DNA of 64,000 bases from Bacteroidota bacterium (lineage in GTDB: Bacteria; Bacteroidota; Bacteroidia; Chitinophagales; Saprospiraceae). Below the pieces are notes generated by a model that saw only the letters and a program-made list of their open reading frames with translations, did not search any database and was not told where the DNA came from. How positions within the stretch are numbered: position 1 is the first letter of the stretch; each line of letters starts with the position of its first letter. The position numbers were made by a program, and so were the translations under genes. Location: assembly GCA_029781865.1 (NCBI GenBank), contig JAKOVW010000030.1:93694-157693 (forward strand), given 5' to 3'. This document shows, in pieces, positions 42,020-50,664 of this stretch.

Positions 42020-43162
42020 ATGAATCAAGGTATAAAAACAAAGAATTGGAAGTTAATCATCATTGCAGTAGGACTACTGTTTATGCTGATGCCCTTATTC
42101 TATTCATATTACCTGGCTCAAAAACTTTCCAAACTGGAATTAACCAAAGTAGAATTATTTGAAAAAACCTTAAGAGAAATTACCAATACGTCCAACCTGA
42201 ACGAAGATATGACCTATGAGCAGGAAATGCTCGAAACCATTAAATCGGATCTGCAGATTCTTACCATCAACAGAAATAATAAAATCGAATTTTACAATTT
42301 TCCTGAAAACAGTGATACCGCAAGTTTGGTGCGCGAACTTAAGGCTCATGGTCCGCCTCCATTGGAAAGTGAAGACTATATCATTTATTACAAGTATCCG
42401 GTGATACTGACCTGGTTAAGCTATTTCCCCGTAGTCCAATTATTCCTGCTCATTCTCTATGCGGGAATAGGCTATGCCGTATTTAATGCTTCGCGCCGTG
42501 AGGAGCAAAACAGGGTATGGGTAGGAATGGCAAAAGAAACAGCACATCAGCTGGGTACACCCATATCAGGTATGATGGCATGGATTGAGAATCTGCGTGC
42601 TGCAGGAACCAGCGCGGAAGATCAAAAGCGATTTATTGATGAAATGGAATTCGATGTATTTAAATTACAGCAGGTTGCGGACCGCTTTTCGAAAATAGGC
42701 TCACAACCGGAATTGATAAAAACAGATTTAGTAGAAGTATTGGTGAATTGCAAAACATATATTGCCGCCAGGGCTTCAAAAAAAATCCGATTCGAATTTC
42801 CGGATCACGCAACTAACTCATTTTTTGCTCAAATTAACAGCAACCTGTTTTCCTGGGTCATCGAAAATCTCCTGCGCAATTCACTGGATGCCATGAATGA
42901 CAGCGGGTTAATCCGTTGTGAGATCAGGCAGGATTCAAAATGGGTCAATATCGATATCAGCGACACCGGAAAAGGCATTCCTTCTTCACAGTGGAAACAG
43001 ATTTTCCGACCCGGATTTACAACCAAAACCCGCGGTTGGGGGCTGGGCCTCTCCCTGGGACGCCGGATCATCGAAAACTACCACAATGGCAGGCTTTTCG
43101 TCAAGTCCTCCGAGCCCGGAAAAGGCACCACTTTTACCATACAATTGCCAAAGATTTCATAA
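42020..43162 (+). CDS. Membrane-bound sensor histidine kinase
   Basis: 380 aa from the ATG at 42020 (MNQGIKTKNW). Two membrane helices (about 11-32 and 133-155) enclose a ~100-residue periplasmic sensor. The H-box GMAKETAHQLGTPIS has the phospho-accepting His176 but lacks the usual S-x-E-x-R/H-E-L-R-T-P form. The N-box ENLLRNSLDAMNDSG, G1 DISDTGKGIP and G2 GWGLGLSLGRRII follow. The HQLGTP variant is a known Bacteroidota subgroup. No response regulator gene is adjacent, so it is an orphan; its partner must be elsewhere. The pckA gene begins 88 nt downstream from its own promoter. Confidence 0.92.
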   Translation: MNQGIKTKNWKLIIIAVGLLFMLMPLFYSYYLAQKLSKLELTKVELFEKTLREITNTSNLNEDMTYEQEMLETIKSDLQILTINRNNKIEFYNFPENSDTASLVRELKAHGPPPLESEDYIIYYKYPVILTWLSYFPVVQLFLLILYAGIGYAVFNASRREEQNRVWVGMAKETAHQLGTPISGMMAWIENLRAAGTSAEDQKRFIDEMEFDVFKLQQVADRFSKIGSQPELIKTDLVEVLVNCKTYIAARASKKIRFEFPDHATNSFFAQINSNLFSWVIENLLRNSLDAMNDSGLIRCEIRQDSKWVNIDISDTGKGIPSSQWKQIFRPGFTTKTRGWGLGLSLGRRIIENYHNGRLFVKSSEPGKGTTFTIQLPKIS

Positions 43163-43201
43163 AGAATTCTACTCTGATTCTTTTTCATTCGGTTTTGATA
43201 C

Positions 43202-43209
43202 TAACTTTG
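43202..43209 (+). promoter_or_regulatory. -7 promoter box for pckA
   Basis: TAACTTTG, an exact TAnnTTTG match followed by C, lying after the kinase stop and ending 41 nt before the pckA ATG. It shows that pckA can be expressed apart from the kinase. Confidence 0.65.
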
Positions 43210-43250
43210 CAGCCGCTTTTCATTTAATCAACCAGGCTAAATCCAAATTC

Positions 43251-44864
43251 ATGGGCTTTTCAGGTAAAATTTCAGCTAGATCGCCAATTGAAAACTATGG
43301 TATTAAGAATCCAAAACATGTTTATTCCAACTTAACTCCGTCCCAACTCGTTAATGAAAGTTTAAACAGAAATATGGGCGTGCTGAGCGATAAGGGAGCC
43401 CTCTGCATCCGCACCGGTGAATTTACTGGCAGAAGCCCGGACGATAAATTTACCGTCGACAATGACATAACACACGACGCAGTCGACTGGAATAAATTCA
43501 ATAAACCCTTTCCACAAGATAAATTTGATGCGCTCTTTCAAAAAGTATGCGCTTATTTCGAAGGAAAAGAAATTTTCATTCAGGATTCCTATGCTTGCGC
43601 TGACGAAAGATATCGCATTAAAGTGCGGGTATTTGCTGAATATCCCTGGAGTGCACAATTTGCAAGCAATATGTTTATCCGATTAAACGATGAGCAAATT
43701 GAACAGTTTGAGCCGGAATGGTGCATATATTGCGCGCCTGACTTTCGCGCAGTACCATCTGTTGACGGAACCCGTCAACACAATTTTTCAATGATTGATT
43801 TTAAAACCAAGCGGATTTTAATAGGAGGTTCAGCATACACCGGAGAAATTAAAAAATCCATTTTTACCATACTCAATTTTATACTGCCTTATCAGAAAAA
43901 TGTATTGTCCATGCATTGCTCTGCAAATATTGGAAAGGCAGGAGATACAACCATATTTTTTGGTTTGTCAGGGACAGGAAAGACAACCCTTTCAGCAGAT
44001 CCTGAACGAGGACTGATCGGTGATGATGAGCATGGCTGGTCTGATAATGGCATATTTAATTTTGAAGGAGGTTGTTATGCCAAGTGCATCGATCTTACAG
44101 AGGAAAAAGAACCGGACATCTTTCATGCAATAACTCCGGGAGCGATATTGGAAAACATCGGTTTTTATAATGACAGCAATGTTCCTGATTATAGCAATTG
44201 TGCCATCACGGAAAACACAAGAGTTTCATATCCGATAGAACATATTCGCAATGCGGTAATTCCTTCTGTTGGTGGCCATCCGTCCAACATTTTCTTTTTG
44301 ACCTGTGATGCTTATGGTATCCTTCCACCAATCAGTAAATTAAATAAAGGACAGGCGATGTATCACTTTATTTCAGGATACACCGCAAAAGTAGCCGGAA
44401 CAGAAGCCGGTGTTACTGAACCGAAGGCAACCTTTTCGAATTGCTTTGGTGCGCCTTTCCTTCCATTGCATCCGACTTTTTATGCCGGTATGCTTGGTAA
44501 AAAAATTGAACAGTTCAAACCGAATATCTGGTTGGTGAATACAGGTTGGACCGCCGGACCTTATGGCGTAGGCAGCAGAATTAAATTGTCGTATACCCGT
44601 GCTTTGATTACAGCTGCAATGAATGGCACCTTAAACAAAGCATCCTATCAAACACATGAAATCTTTGGATTAGAATATCCCACGTCCTGCCCTGAAGTAC
44701 CAGCGGAAATATTAAATCCCAAAAATACCTGGGCAGATAAGGAATCATACGATCAGAAAGCAAATGCACTGGCAGAACTATTCATCAAGAATTTTGAAAA
44801 ATACAAATCAAAAGCTGATGATGAGATGCTTGCCGCTGCACCAAAAATGATGGTGGGGAATTAA
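43251..44864 (+). CDS. pckA: Phosphoenolpyruvate carboxykinase (ATP)
   Basis: Converts oxaloacetate and ATP to phosphoenolpyruvate, the entry step of gluconeogenesis. From the ATG at 43251 it is 537 aa, close to E. coli (540). The track ORF starts 111 codons earlier, inside the kinase gene in another frame, and is rejected. Motifs: RTGEFTGRSPDDKF, the kinase P-loop GLSGTGKTTLSADP (about residue 240), GDDEHGWSDNGIFNFEGGCYAK with metal ligands, and NTGWTAGPYGVGSRI. It has its own promoter at 43202. Confidence 0.97.
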   Translation: MGFSGKISARSPIENYGIKNPKHVYSNLTPSQLVNESLNRNMGVLSDKGALCIRTGEFTGRSPDDKFTVDNDITHDAVDWNKFNKPFPQDKFDALFQKVCAYFEGKEIFIQDSYACADERYRIKVRVFAEYPWSAQFASNMFIRLNDEQIEQFEPEWCIYCAPDFRAVPSVDGTRQHNFSMIDFKTKRILIGGSAYTGEIKKSIFTILNFILPYQKNVLSMHCSANIGKAGDTTIFFGLSGTGKTTLSADPERGLIGDDEHGWSDNGIFNFEGGCYAKCIDLTEEKEPDIFHAITPGAILENIGFYNDSNVPDYSNCAITENTRVSYPIEHIRNAVIPSVGGHPSNIFFLTCDAYGILPPISKLNKGQAMYHFISGYTAKVAGTEAGVTEPKATFSNCFGAPFLPLHPTFYAGMLGKKIEQFKPNIWLVNTGWTAGPYGVGSRIKLSYTRALITAAMNGTLNKASYQTHEIFGLEYPTSCPEVPAEILNPKNTWADKESYDQKANALAELFIKNFEKYKSKADDEMLAAAPKMMVGN

Positions 44865-44991
44865 TTTCAGATAAAATAGTACCATACCAATTTGTTTTCT
44901 ACTGAACCACATAGAAGACAAATAACATAATTTAAGAATACCTAAGGCGATTCTATCAGCACTATTGGTTTCAAAAATTTTTTCTGTCCTC

Positions 44992-45831
44992 ATGATCAAA
45001 ACATATTTAAAAACTGCTTCCAGGTTTCTAAGAAAATCAGGCTTTGGTCTTGAGGTAGATAAACTCATCTATTTTTATCATTTTCTCAAAAACAGAAAAG
45101 CGAATCTGCAATTTGAAAAAGCAAATCCTGATCTTCCACTGCCACCGCCCTACATGTTATTCGAATCCTATAAACTAAATTATGAAGCTTATTATAAGGA
45201 CGGATACGAAACGGCTAAATGGATTATCGGTTTACTCGGAGCCCATCTGGACTTAAATAAACCCATACGCATTTTAGATTGGGGATGCGGACCATCCAGA
45301 GTCATTCGTCATTTGCCCAAATTAGTAAATCCCGGCAGCATCATTGCCGGCAGCGATTACAATAAAAATACCATAGCCTGGAACAAAGAGAATATTACCG
45401 GCGTCCATTTTATTTTGAATCAATTACAACCACCATTGGATTTAGAAAATAATTCATTTGACGCAATTTATACGATCTCTATTTTTACTCATCTCTCCGA
45501 ACATCTTTTTACACCCTGGATTGAAGAGTTACATCGAATTTTGGATCACGAAGGTATTTTAATGATCACTTTACACGGCGAAGCATTTGTATCCAGACTT
45601 GAAGCTGATGAAAGGGAGCGCTTTCTAAAAGGCGAACCGATCATTCACGAATCCAATATAGACGGCCACCGTTCGTTCGGCGCTTTTCATCCGGTGAAAT
45701 ATGTTGAAGCCAGGATCAAACATTTATTTCAAATTGAGCAATTCATTCCGGGCACACTTATCAATGACATACCACAGCAGGATATGTGGATATTGAGAAA
45801 ACAAGACTCAACGAGTAACACCACCACTTGA
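44992..45831 (+). CDS. Class I SAM-dependent methyltransferase
   Basis: 279 aa from the ATG at 44992 (MIKTYLKTASRFLRK); the track TTG at 44965 is less likely. The SAM-binding motif I is IRILDWGCGPSRVIRHL, followed by the acidic end of strand 2 in IAGSDYNKNT and motif IV NSFDAIYTISIFTHL; LHRILDHEGILMITLHG is motif VI. The C-terminal part (GHRSFGAFHPVKYVEARI) is family-specific and may set the substrate. Similar proteins often modify sugars or lipids in surface polysaccharide clusters, but none is next to it here. It follows pckA by 127 nt and converges with the lptB operon. Confidence 0.88.
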   Translation: MIKTYLKTASRFLRKSGFGLEVDKLIYFYHFLKNRKANLQFEKANPDLPLPPPYMLFESYKLNYEAYYKDGYETAKWIIGLLGAHLDLNKPIRILDWGCGPSRVIRHLPKLVNPGSIIAGSDYNKNTIAWNKENITGVHFILNQLQPPLDLENNSFDAIYTISIFTHLSEHLFTPWIEELHRILDHEGILMITLHGEAFVSRLEADERERFLKGEPIIHESNIDGHRSFGAFHPVKYVEARIKHLFQIEQFIPGTLINDIPQQDMWILRKQDSTSNTTT

Positions 45832-45929
45832 ATGATGAAGATGAGCGACGATTTTACCTGAAGTCAAAACCATCTTAAGTGATCATAAAATTGTAATCCT
45901 ATTATTTCAGGCCGATCCTGAGTACTACT

Positions 45930-46277
45930 TTATTTGGGCCTGGAAGAGCTTTGAATTGAATCCACATTGATTTTATCTTCCGGCTTTTCCGGTTTTTTAT
46001 ATTGTGGAAATGCGACTTCGGGTTTTTCCGGTCTGATGGAATCATGAGGAATGGTCAAGCTGTCGTATTTTATTTTTTTTGCGGTATAGATTAATATGGA
46101 ATCGGCTTTCTCTTCAATTTCCTTCATCAATAGTTTATGACAATCTTCTTCTCTTTCTTTAATAAATTCGCGACGTCGCTCATCCAGTTTTTTGGCAACC
46201 ATTTCAACGGTGACTTCGGATTCATTTTTGCATCGCAGAAACAAAACTACAATTAATAGGAATAAACTAATTTTCAT
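45930..46277 (-). CDS. Small lipoprotein, last gene of the lptB operon
   Basis: 115 aa. [16 protein letters not shown] gives a short signal with a poor but usable lipobox (FLRC). The mature part is a charged helix (VAKKLDERRREFIKEREEDCHKLLMKEIEEKAD) followed by a Pro/Lys-rich tail (RPEKPEVAFPQYKKPEKPEDK). It overlaps the preceding lipoprotein gene by 4 nt (ATGA). No family is recognised. The helix plus proline-rich tail suggests an extended periplasmic protein. Confidence 0.75.
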   Translation of the reverse strand: MKISLFLLIVVLFLRCKNESEVTVEMVAKKLDERRREFIKEREEDCHKLLMKEIEEKADSILIYTAKKIKYDSLTIPHDSIRPEKPEVAFPQYKKPEKPEDKINVDSIQSSSRPK

Positions 46278-46516
46278 AAACCCTTTTGCAATTGAATGAT
46301 TTGGATTTTCCGCACCTCTACTATAGAATCGAGTAAATGAGGCAGCACAGATTTATTTCGTAGCATACAGAGTGAATCCTGTTCCCTGATGATAGTCTGA
46401 TATTCAATCTGAAAAAGACTGTCCGCTTTTACTTTTGCTTTTTTCTCAATCTTGTAGGCATCTTCGCCACAGGAAAAAAAGAAAATCAGAAACAATAGTC
46501 CACTAAATACTTTCAT
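46274..46516 (-). CDS. Very small lipoprotein overlapping lptB
   Basis: 80 aa from the ATG at 46516 ([19 protein letters not shown]); the track start adds 21 residues read through lptB in another frame. The lipobox FFFSC leaves a 65-residue mature chain that is one predicted helix ([28 protein letters not shown]). It starts 14 nt inside the end of lptB and shares 4 nt with the next lipoprotein gene, so its translation depends on LptB. Both small lipoproteins resemble each other in layout (Lys-rich helix with one internal Cys) and may be ancient duplicates. Confidence 0.72.
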   Translation of the reverse strand: MKVFSGLLFLIFFFSCGEDAYKIEKKAKVKADSLFQIEYQTIIREQDSLCMLRNKSVLPHLLDSIVEVRKIQIIQLQKGL

Positions 46517-47252
46517 TGCCTGCTCTTCTTTTACGCAATTCGAAATTTTGTCCGAGATATACTCTGCGTACCGCCTCATCTGCAGCTAACTCTTCTGCAG
46601 TTCCTGACATGAGTATTCGGCCTTCAACGATCAAATAAGCTCTGTCTGTGATCGACAAGGTTTCCTGCACATTATGATCTGTGATCAATATCCCGATATT
46701 TTTGGCTTTCAGTTTTTGTACAATAGATTGTATATCCTCCACTGCAATCGGATCAATTCCGGCAAAGGGCTCGTCCAACAATATAAAATGAGGATCAGAA
46801 GCCAGCGATCTTGCTATTTCCGTACGACGACGTTCTCCCCCACTTAATGAATCCCCCGGATTTTTACGCACCCGGTTTAAATTGAATTCTGCCAACAGGG
46901 ACTCGAGTTTATCTCTTTGTTCTTCCTGACTCAATTGAGTCATTTCAAGTATCGCTTTGATATTATCCTCAACACTGAGCTTGCGAAAAACAGAAGGCTC
47001 CTGAGGTAAATAGCCGACTCCTTTCCTCGCTCTCACATACATTGCATCTCTGGTAATTTCTTTTTCATCCAGATAGACTGCACCTTTATTCGGAGTAATA
47101 AATCCAACAATCATATAAAAAGTGGTAGTCTTTCCTGCTCCGTTAGGACCGAGGAGGCCTACGATCTCGCCTTCATTGACTTCCACGGATACTCCATTCA
47201 CAACGACACGTGCACCATATGATTTCATCAGATTATCTGTACGCAGTTTCAT
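46503..47252 (-). CDS. lptB: LPS export ABC transporter ATPase LptB
   Basis: Powers extraction of lipopolysaccharide from the inner membrane with LptFG. 249 aa. It has Walker [11 protein letters not shown], the Q-loop region [19 protein letters not shown], the signature [15 protein letters not shown], Walker [14 protein letters not shown], and the switch His in [11 protein letters not shown]; the [15 protein letters not shown] and LTVxDN-type wording is diagnostic for LptB. It starts 1 nt after the stop of the Ig-like lipoprotein gene and is followed by two overlapping lipoprotein genes. LptFG are not in the window. Confidence 0.96.
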   Translation of the reverse strand: MKLRTDNLMKSYGARVVVNGVSVEVNEGEIVGLLGPNGAGKTTTFYMIVGFITPNKGAVYLDEKEITRDAMYVRARKGVGYLPQEPSVFRKLSVEDNIKAILEMTQLSQEEQRDKLESLLAEFNLNRVRKNPGDSLSGGERRRTEIARSLASDPHFILLDEPFAGIDPIAVEDIQSIVQKLKAKNIGILITDHNVQETLSITDRAYLIVEGRILMSGTAEELAADEAVRRVYLGQNFELRKRRAGNESI

Positions 47253-47253
47253 G

Positions 47254-48819
47254 TTATAATTTTATACTTACATCGACATCCCAATCCGCTCTTAAATCCG
47301 GAATATCAAAATACCAGATAGATTCAGCCTGAGTTCGGTTTGAAAAATCCGCAGGATCCCAATATTCATTCTTGTTTGCATCATGAATTAATCGCAATCG
47401 ATATTTACCCGGAAATAAATTCCTGAAAAACAATTTTTTGTTGCTTTCTGTTGCGACAAAGGTGAATTCAACATTAACCGTTTCACCGTTCAGCAACTGA
47501 AAAATATACGCCCACCCAGTTTGCAAACCATCCAGATTCATACTCAATCGGGAAAGGCTGGATTTTTCCATAAACCTCAATGTAAAGGTATCTCTTCGAT
47601 TCGTGATTTGGTGCAACCCCTGGATGGCATTCGCCTGAATAAGTAGTCTGGCAGGTTTACTTTGCGGATAAGTACCTTCAATCGAAAATTTTCGTGGATC
47701 CAGACTATCCATATGAATAGCCGTAATTTTCGAAACACTATCTAAAAACTGAAAACTGTCCTTACGGATTTGAAGAATAGGGTAATTCATTTTGAATTCT
47801 GGCAACTCACCCGGTTTGATCAGTGACTGAACCAACTGAATTCCACGGATTGAATCTTTTAATCGCTCTTTGACTGGTGGTATCTTGAAGGTATCTTTCT
47901 TGCTGTTATAATTTAGAATGCAACGAATTTCCTCTTGTGAGCCATTCCAAAGCAATACACTGTCTTTTAAATTTACAAATTGTATGGATGAAGATGAATC
48001 ACATTCCAATTTCACTTTGAATGGTTTTTCATTGAAATAAACATTTAATTGTCCGGGACGTAGTTGCTTGTCTTTGATATTTACCGGCAATGATTTTACA
48101 GATAAACTCAACACATAATTCAGAGAATCTTTTGAATTGATCTGAATGGTATCCGGATAAAATGCAAATCCTTCGGTCGTCTGATCGTAATAATAATTCT
48201 GATTTTTATCTTCTAATGCATAGAGTTTATACATGCCCGGACTTAAATTATTCATAGAAAACTTTCCGGCTGTATCGGTCCAACTGAAATAATAGGGCTT
48301 CATTTTTTGAAATGCCGTATCGTCCAGTAATTTATACAAGCTCACCAAAATTTTTTCTTTAGGTTTTTTGGTAAATGCATCAATCACCTTTCCATGGATG
48401 CTCAATGAATCCAAATAACTTCCGGTAGAAAAAACATACCGGATATTTCGTTGAATATTTCCTGCTGTAATGTCTCTTATGCATTCTCCGAATTGTACGT
48501 TGTATGTAGTATTTACACGTAAGGTTTCCCGTTTGTCAAAACGGATCGTAAATCGCTTCCCTTTCAGTTTATACTCCGGTGGAAATTCGGTAGGTGGTGA
48601 TATGCTGATATTAGCAGATGGATTTTCTATTCTCACCCACTCATTAAAACTCAAATTAATTTCCCTTTCATTAAAATTGGTTACATAATTTGGAGTAGAA
48701 TTTTGTTCAGTTAACATCGGAGGGGTTTTATCTTCCGGTCCTCCCGAGATACCCTGAATATTGGCGCATGAGCTGTAATAGATAACACTGAGGATCATGA
48801 ACCATCTGTAATCAAACAT
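47254..48819 (-). CDS. Ig-like domain lipoprotein (Bacteroidota '[10 protein letters not shown]' family)
   Basis: 521 aa. A short signal leads to YYSSC and the family hallmark [17 protein letters not shown] directly after the lipidated Cys. An Ig-like (SbsA/Big-5 type) domain follows ([23 protein letters not shown]), then a carboxypeptidase-regulatory-like beta-sandwich ([51 protein letters not shown]). The C-terminus has a further module with [20 protein letters not shown]. The protein is conserved in the phylum; its function is unknown. It heads the lptB operon, and the promoter box at 48824-48831 makes its mRNA probably leaderless. Confidence 0.88.
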   Translation of the reverse strand: MFDYRWFMILSVIYYSSCANIQGISGGPEDKTPPMLTEQNSTPNYVTNFNEREINLSFNEWVRIENPSANISISPPTEFPPEYKLKGKRFTIRFDKRETLRVNTTYNVQFGECIRDITAGNIQRNIRYVFSTGSYLDSLSIHGKVIDAFTKKPKEKILVSLYKLLDDTAFQKMKPYYFSWTDTAGKFSMNNLSPGMYKLYALEDKNQNYYYDQTTEGFAFYPDTIQINSKDSLNYVLSLSVKSLPVNIKDKQLRPGQLNVYFNEKPFKVKLECDSSSSIQFVNLKDSVLLWNGSQEEIRCILNYNSKKDTFKIPPVKERLKDSIRGIQLVQSLIKPGELPEFKMNYPILQIRKDSFQFLDSVSKITAIHMDSLDPRKFSIEGTYPQSKPARLLIQANAIQGLHQITNRRDTFTLRFMEKSSLSRLSMNLDGLQTGWAYIFQLLNGETVNVEFTFVATESNKKLFFRNLFPGKYRLRLIHDANKNEYWDPADFSNRTQAESIWYFDIPDLRADWDVDVSIKL

Positions 48820-48823
48820 AGCG

Positions 48824-48831
48824 CAAAAGTA
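48824..48831 (-). promoter_or_regulatory. -7 promoter box for the lptB operon
   Basis: Minus strand TACTTTTG followed by CGCT and then the ATG at 48819. An exact TAnnTTTG match only 4 nt before the start codon implies transcription starting at the A of ATG. Confidence 0.55.
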
Positions 48832-48971
48832 ATGACAAGTCCTTAAAGCCTGGCCTAAAAACCGTTATTTGAATATATTAATCCGGCGAATCTTGGAAAT
48901 TCCCGAAGCCTTACACCAAACAAAAAGCAGGAAAATTGAATTTTATAAAAACGAAAAAAGAATTTCTGCCA

Positions 48972-50114
48972 TTATACTTTTCTGCCTTTCCAATCTGTAG
49001 CAATCGGTAACCAGGAAAGTATCCCCAGTAATATAAAATAAATGCTATGCAAAAATTCGACAGGTATAAACCAGAATTCCCATTTTTTAATGTTGTAAAA
49101 CCGGCAAGCATCCATTTGAAGAATAAAGTCAAGCAACCATTGAAGAATCAAACAGGAAAATGAAATCATCAATACGTTAACATCCGAATAATAGATTCCT
49201 GCATAAAATAAAGCATACACCAAAACTCTTTGCAACCAGACAAATGCAGGCAAAGCTTTCAAATTAAAATCCTTCACAATGCCCATCTTTCCGGCCCATC
49301 GCAATCGTTGATTGATAAATGAGGACCAGGATGTCATCGCCTGTGTCTCGACAATCACTTCTTTTGATTTTGCAAAACAGATTCCATCCGGATAAGTCTT
49401 TCTTATTTTTTCAACCAGAAACACATCATCGCCGGAAGCAATGTTATAATTATTTTCAAATGCATCGTCTTCCAGAAACACTTCTTTCCGGTAAGCCAGA
49501 TTTGCCGCATTGGCCAGGTAAAATTGTTTGGCATGAATTCCGGCTGCGTTGACTAATCCATTGCCGCTAAAATCCAAAGATTGAAAACGGTTGATGAATC
49601 CTCTCGTTTCAACCACTTTTACAGGGGCTGTCACCAGCTTAATACGCGGATCAGCAAAATAGGCAACCAGATTTTTTACCCAGTTTTGAGGTACGATACA
49701 ATCGGCATCCGTAGTACAGATAATATCTCCCTTGGCATGATTAATTCCATAAGCCAGGGCTTTTTTCTTGGATCCTTTTATGGTGGTGCGACGATATACT
49801 CCCAATCTCATCAATACGAGTCTGCTGTCTTCTATTGCCTCTACCAATTCGTAGGTATTGTCTTCTGACTGGTCGTCCACGACGATTATCTCCAGTAAAT
49901 GGGCCGGATAATTCTGATTCAGACAGGACTGAATACATTGGATAATGTGTTCTTCTTCATTCCTCGCAGAAATAACAATACTGACTGATGGTTCAGTAAC
50001 GGATGATTTTACCAATTCAGGAAAGCTTATCCTGTTCCATTGATAAATTAAATAGATGATGAGCAGTATGTAAAAAAAAGTAAAAAGGATAGCAAAAATG
50101 GAGAGTATGGTCAC
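48972..50114 (-). CDS. Membrane-anchored family 2 glycosyltransferase
   Basis: 380 aa. One N-terminal helix (LSIFAILFTFFYILLIIYLIY) is followed by a GT-A domain with SIVISARNEEEHI, IIVVDDQSEDNT, the DxD-like TTDADCI, SGDDVFL (catalytic base region) and QRLRWAGK (the QxxRW motif of processive enzymes). At least two C-terminal helices follow (VLVYALFYAGIYYS; YFILLGILSWLP). The layout fits polysaccharide or lipid-glycan synthases. It starts with GTG (50114), 10 nt after the stop of the small membrane-protein gene, so the two are probably one unit. Confidence 0.9.
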   Translation of the reverse strand: MTILSIFAILFTFFYILLIIYLIYQWNRISFPELVKSSVTEPSVSIVISARNEEEHIIQCIQSCLNQNYPAHLLEIIVVDDQSEDNTYELVEAIEDSRLVLMRLGVYRRTTIKGSKKKALAYGINHAKGDIICTTDADCIVPQNWVKNLVAYFADPRIKLVTAPVKVVETRGFINRFQSLDFSGNGLVNAAGIHAKQFYLANAANLAYRKEVFLEDDAFENNYNIASGDDVFLVEKIRKTYPDGICFAKSKEVIVETQAMTSWSSFINQRLRWAGKMGIVKDFNLKALPAFVWLQRVLVYALFYAGIYYSDVNVLMISFSCLILQWLLDFILQMDACRFYNIKKWEFWFIPVEFLHSIYFILLGILSWLPIATDWKGRKV

Positions 50115-50124
50115 GGAGGCTTAC

Positions 50125-50592
50125 TTATTCAAATAAATCATCGTAACGCCCATCTGCCAATGCATTTTGCCTGGATGGATTTTTAGGTTTTGACTCGAAG
50201 TCCATTTCTTCATAAGGTGTAAATTTTTCTTCGAAATGATCTTGTTTCATTTGCTGATTAAGACGTCCGAATTTTTTATAGACCCAGGCCTTAAAAATCA
50301 AACCAATACTTACAAAAGGAAATCCGATCACATTCACTAATGCATTCATTAATCCGGAAACAATGTTTTCCGTGAGTTGCATCCAGATATTTTTGAAGTA
50401 GGCCAATACCACCTTAGGCTCCAAAATAAATGCAATAATCAGGAAGACCGGTGAAGCAAACCACAAAAATTTGTACAATTGAAAAAACAGGTAAAACAAT
50501 ACGCTGATTATAAGCAGAAACAGGAGGCTTCCTACCAGTTTTTCGGTAAAACTCTTTCCGCTTGAATAGGTATATGTTTTAAAAGTGTTCAT
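50125..50592 (-). CDS. Small membrane protein of unknown function
   Basis: 155 aa from the ATG at 50592 (MNTFKTYTYS). A promoter box ends at 50601, so the ATG at 50598 used by the track lies too close to it; the second ATG is preferred. Two membrane helices (LVGSLLFLLIISVLFYLFFQLY and FLWFASPVFLIIAFIL) are followed by an amphipathic middle part and a charged C-terminal tail (QDHFEEKFTPYEEMDFESKPKN). No domain is recognised. It is conserved in style with unannotated Bacteroidota membrane proteins and precedes the glycosyltransferase gene by 10 nt. Confidence 0.75.
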   Translation of the reverse strand: MNTFKTYTYSSGKSFTEKLVGSLLFLLIISVLFYLFFQLYKFLWFASPVFLIIAFILEPKVVLAYFKNIWMQLTENIVSGLMNALVNVIGFPFVSIGLIFKAWVYKKFGRLNQQMKQDHFEEKFTPYEEMDFESKPKNPSRQNALADGRYDDLFE

Positions 50593-50600
50593 GGACATTG

Positions 50601-50608
50601 CAAAGGTA
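50601..50608 (-). promoter_or_regulatory. -7 promoter box upstream of the 50592 gene
   Basis: Minus strand TACCTTTG followed by CA and then ATGTCCATG. An exact TAnnTTTG match; it separates this unit from the ABC transporter gene upstream and favours the second ATG. Confidence 0.6.
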
Positions 50609-50664
50609 ATAATAATGTATTAAATAAAAAAATAATATGTAAAAATGGGAGCTGATTGGGCTGC

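Noticed and set aside
42918-43250. 111-codon N-terminal extension of pckA in the ORF track
   Set aside because: It lies in another frame of the kinase gene; the ATG at 43251 gives the normal pckA length and follows a consensus promoter.
48911-49132. 73-aa minus-strand ORF near the glycosyltransferase end
   Set aside because: Shadow frame of the glycosyltransferase gene.
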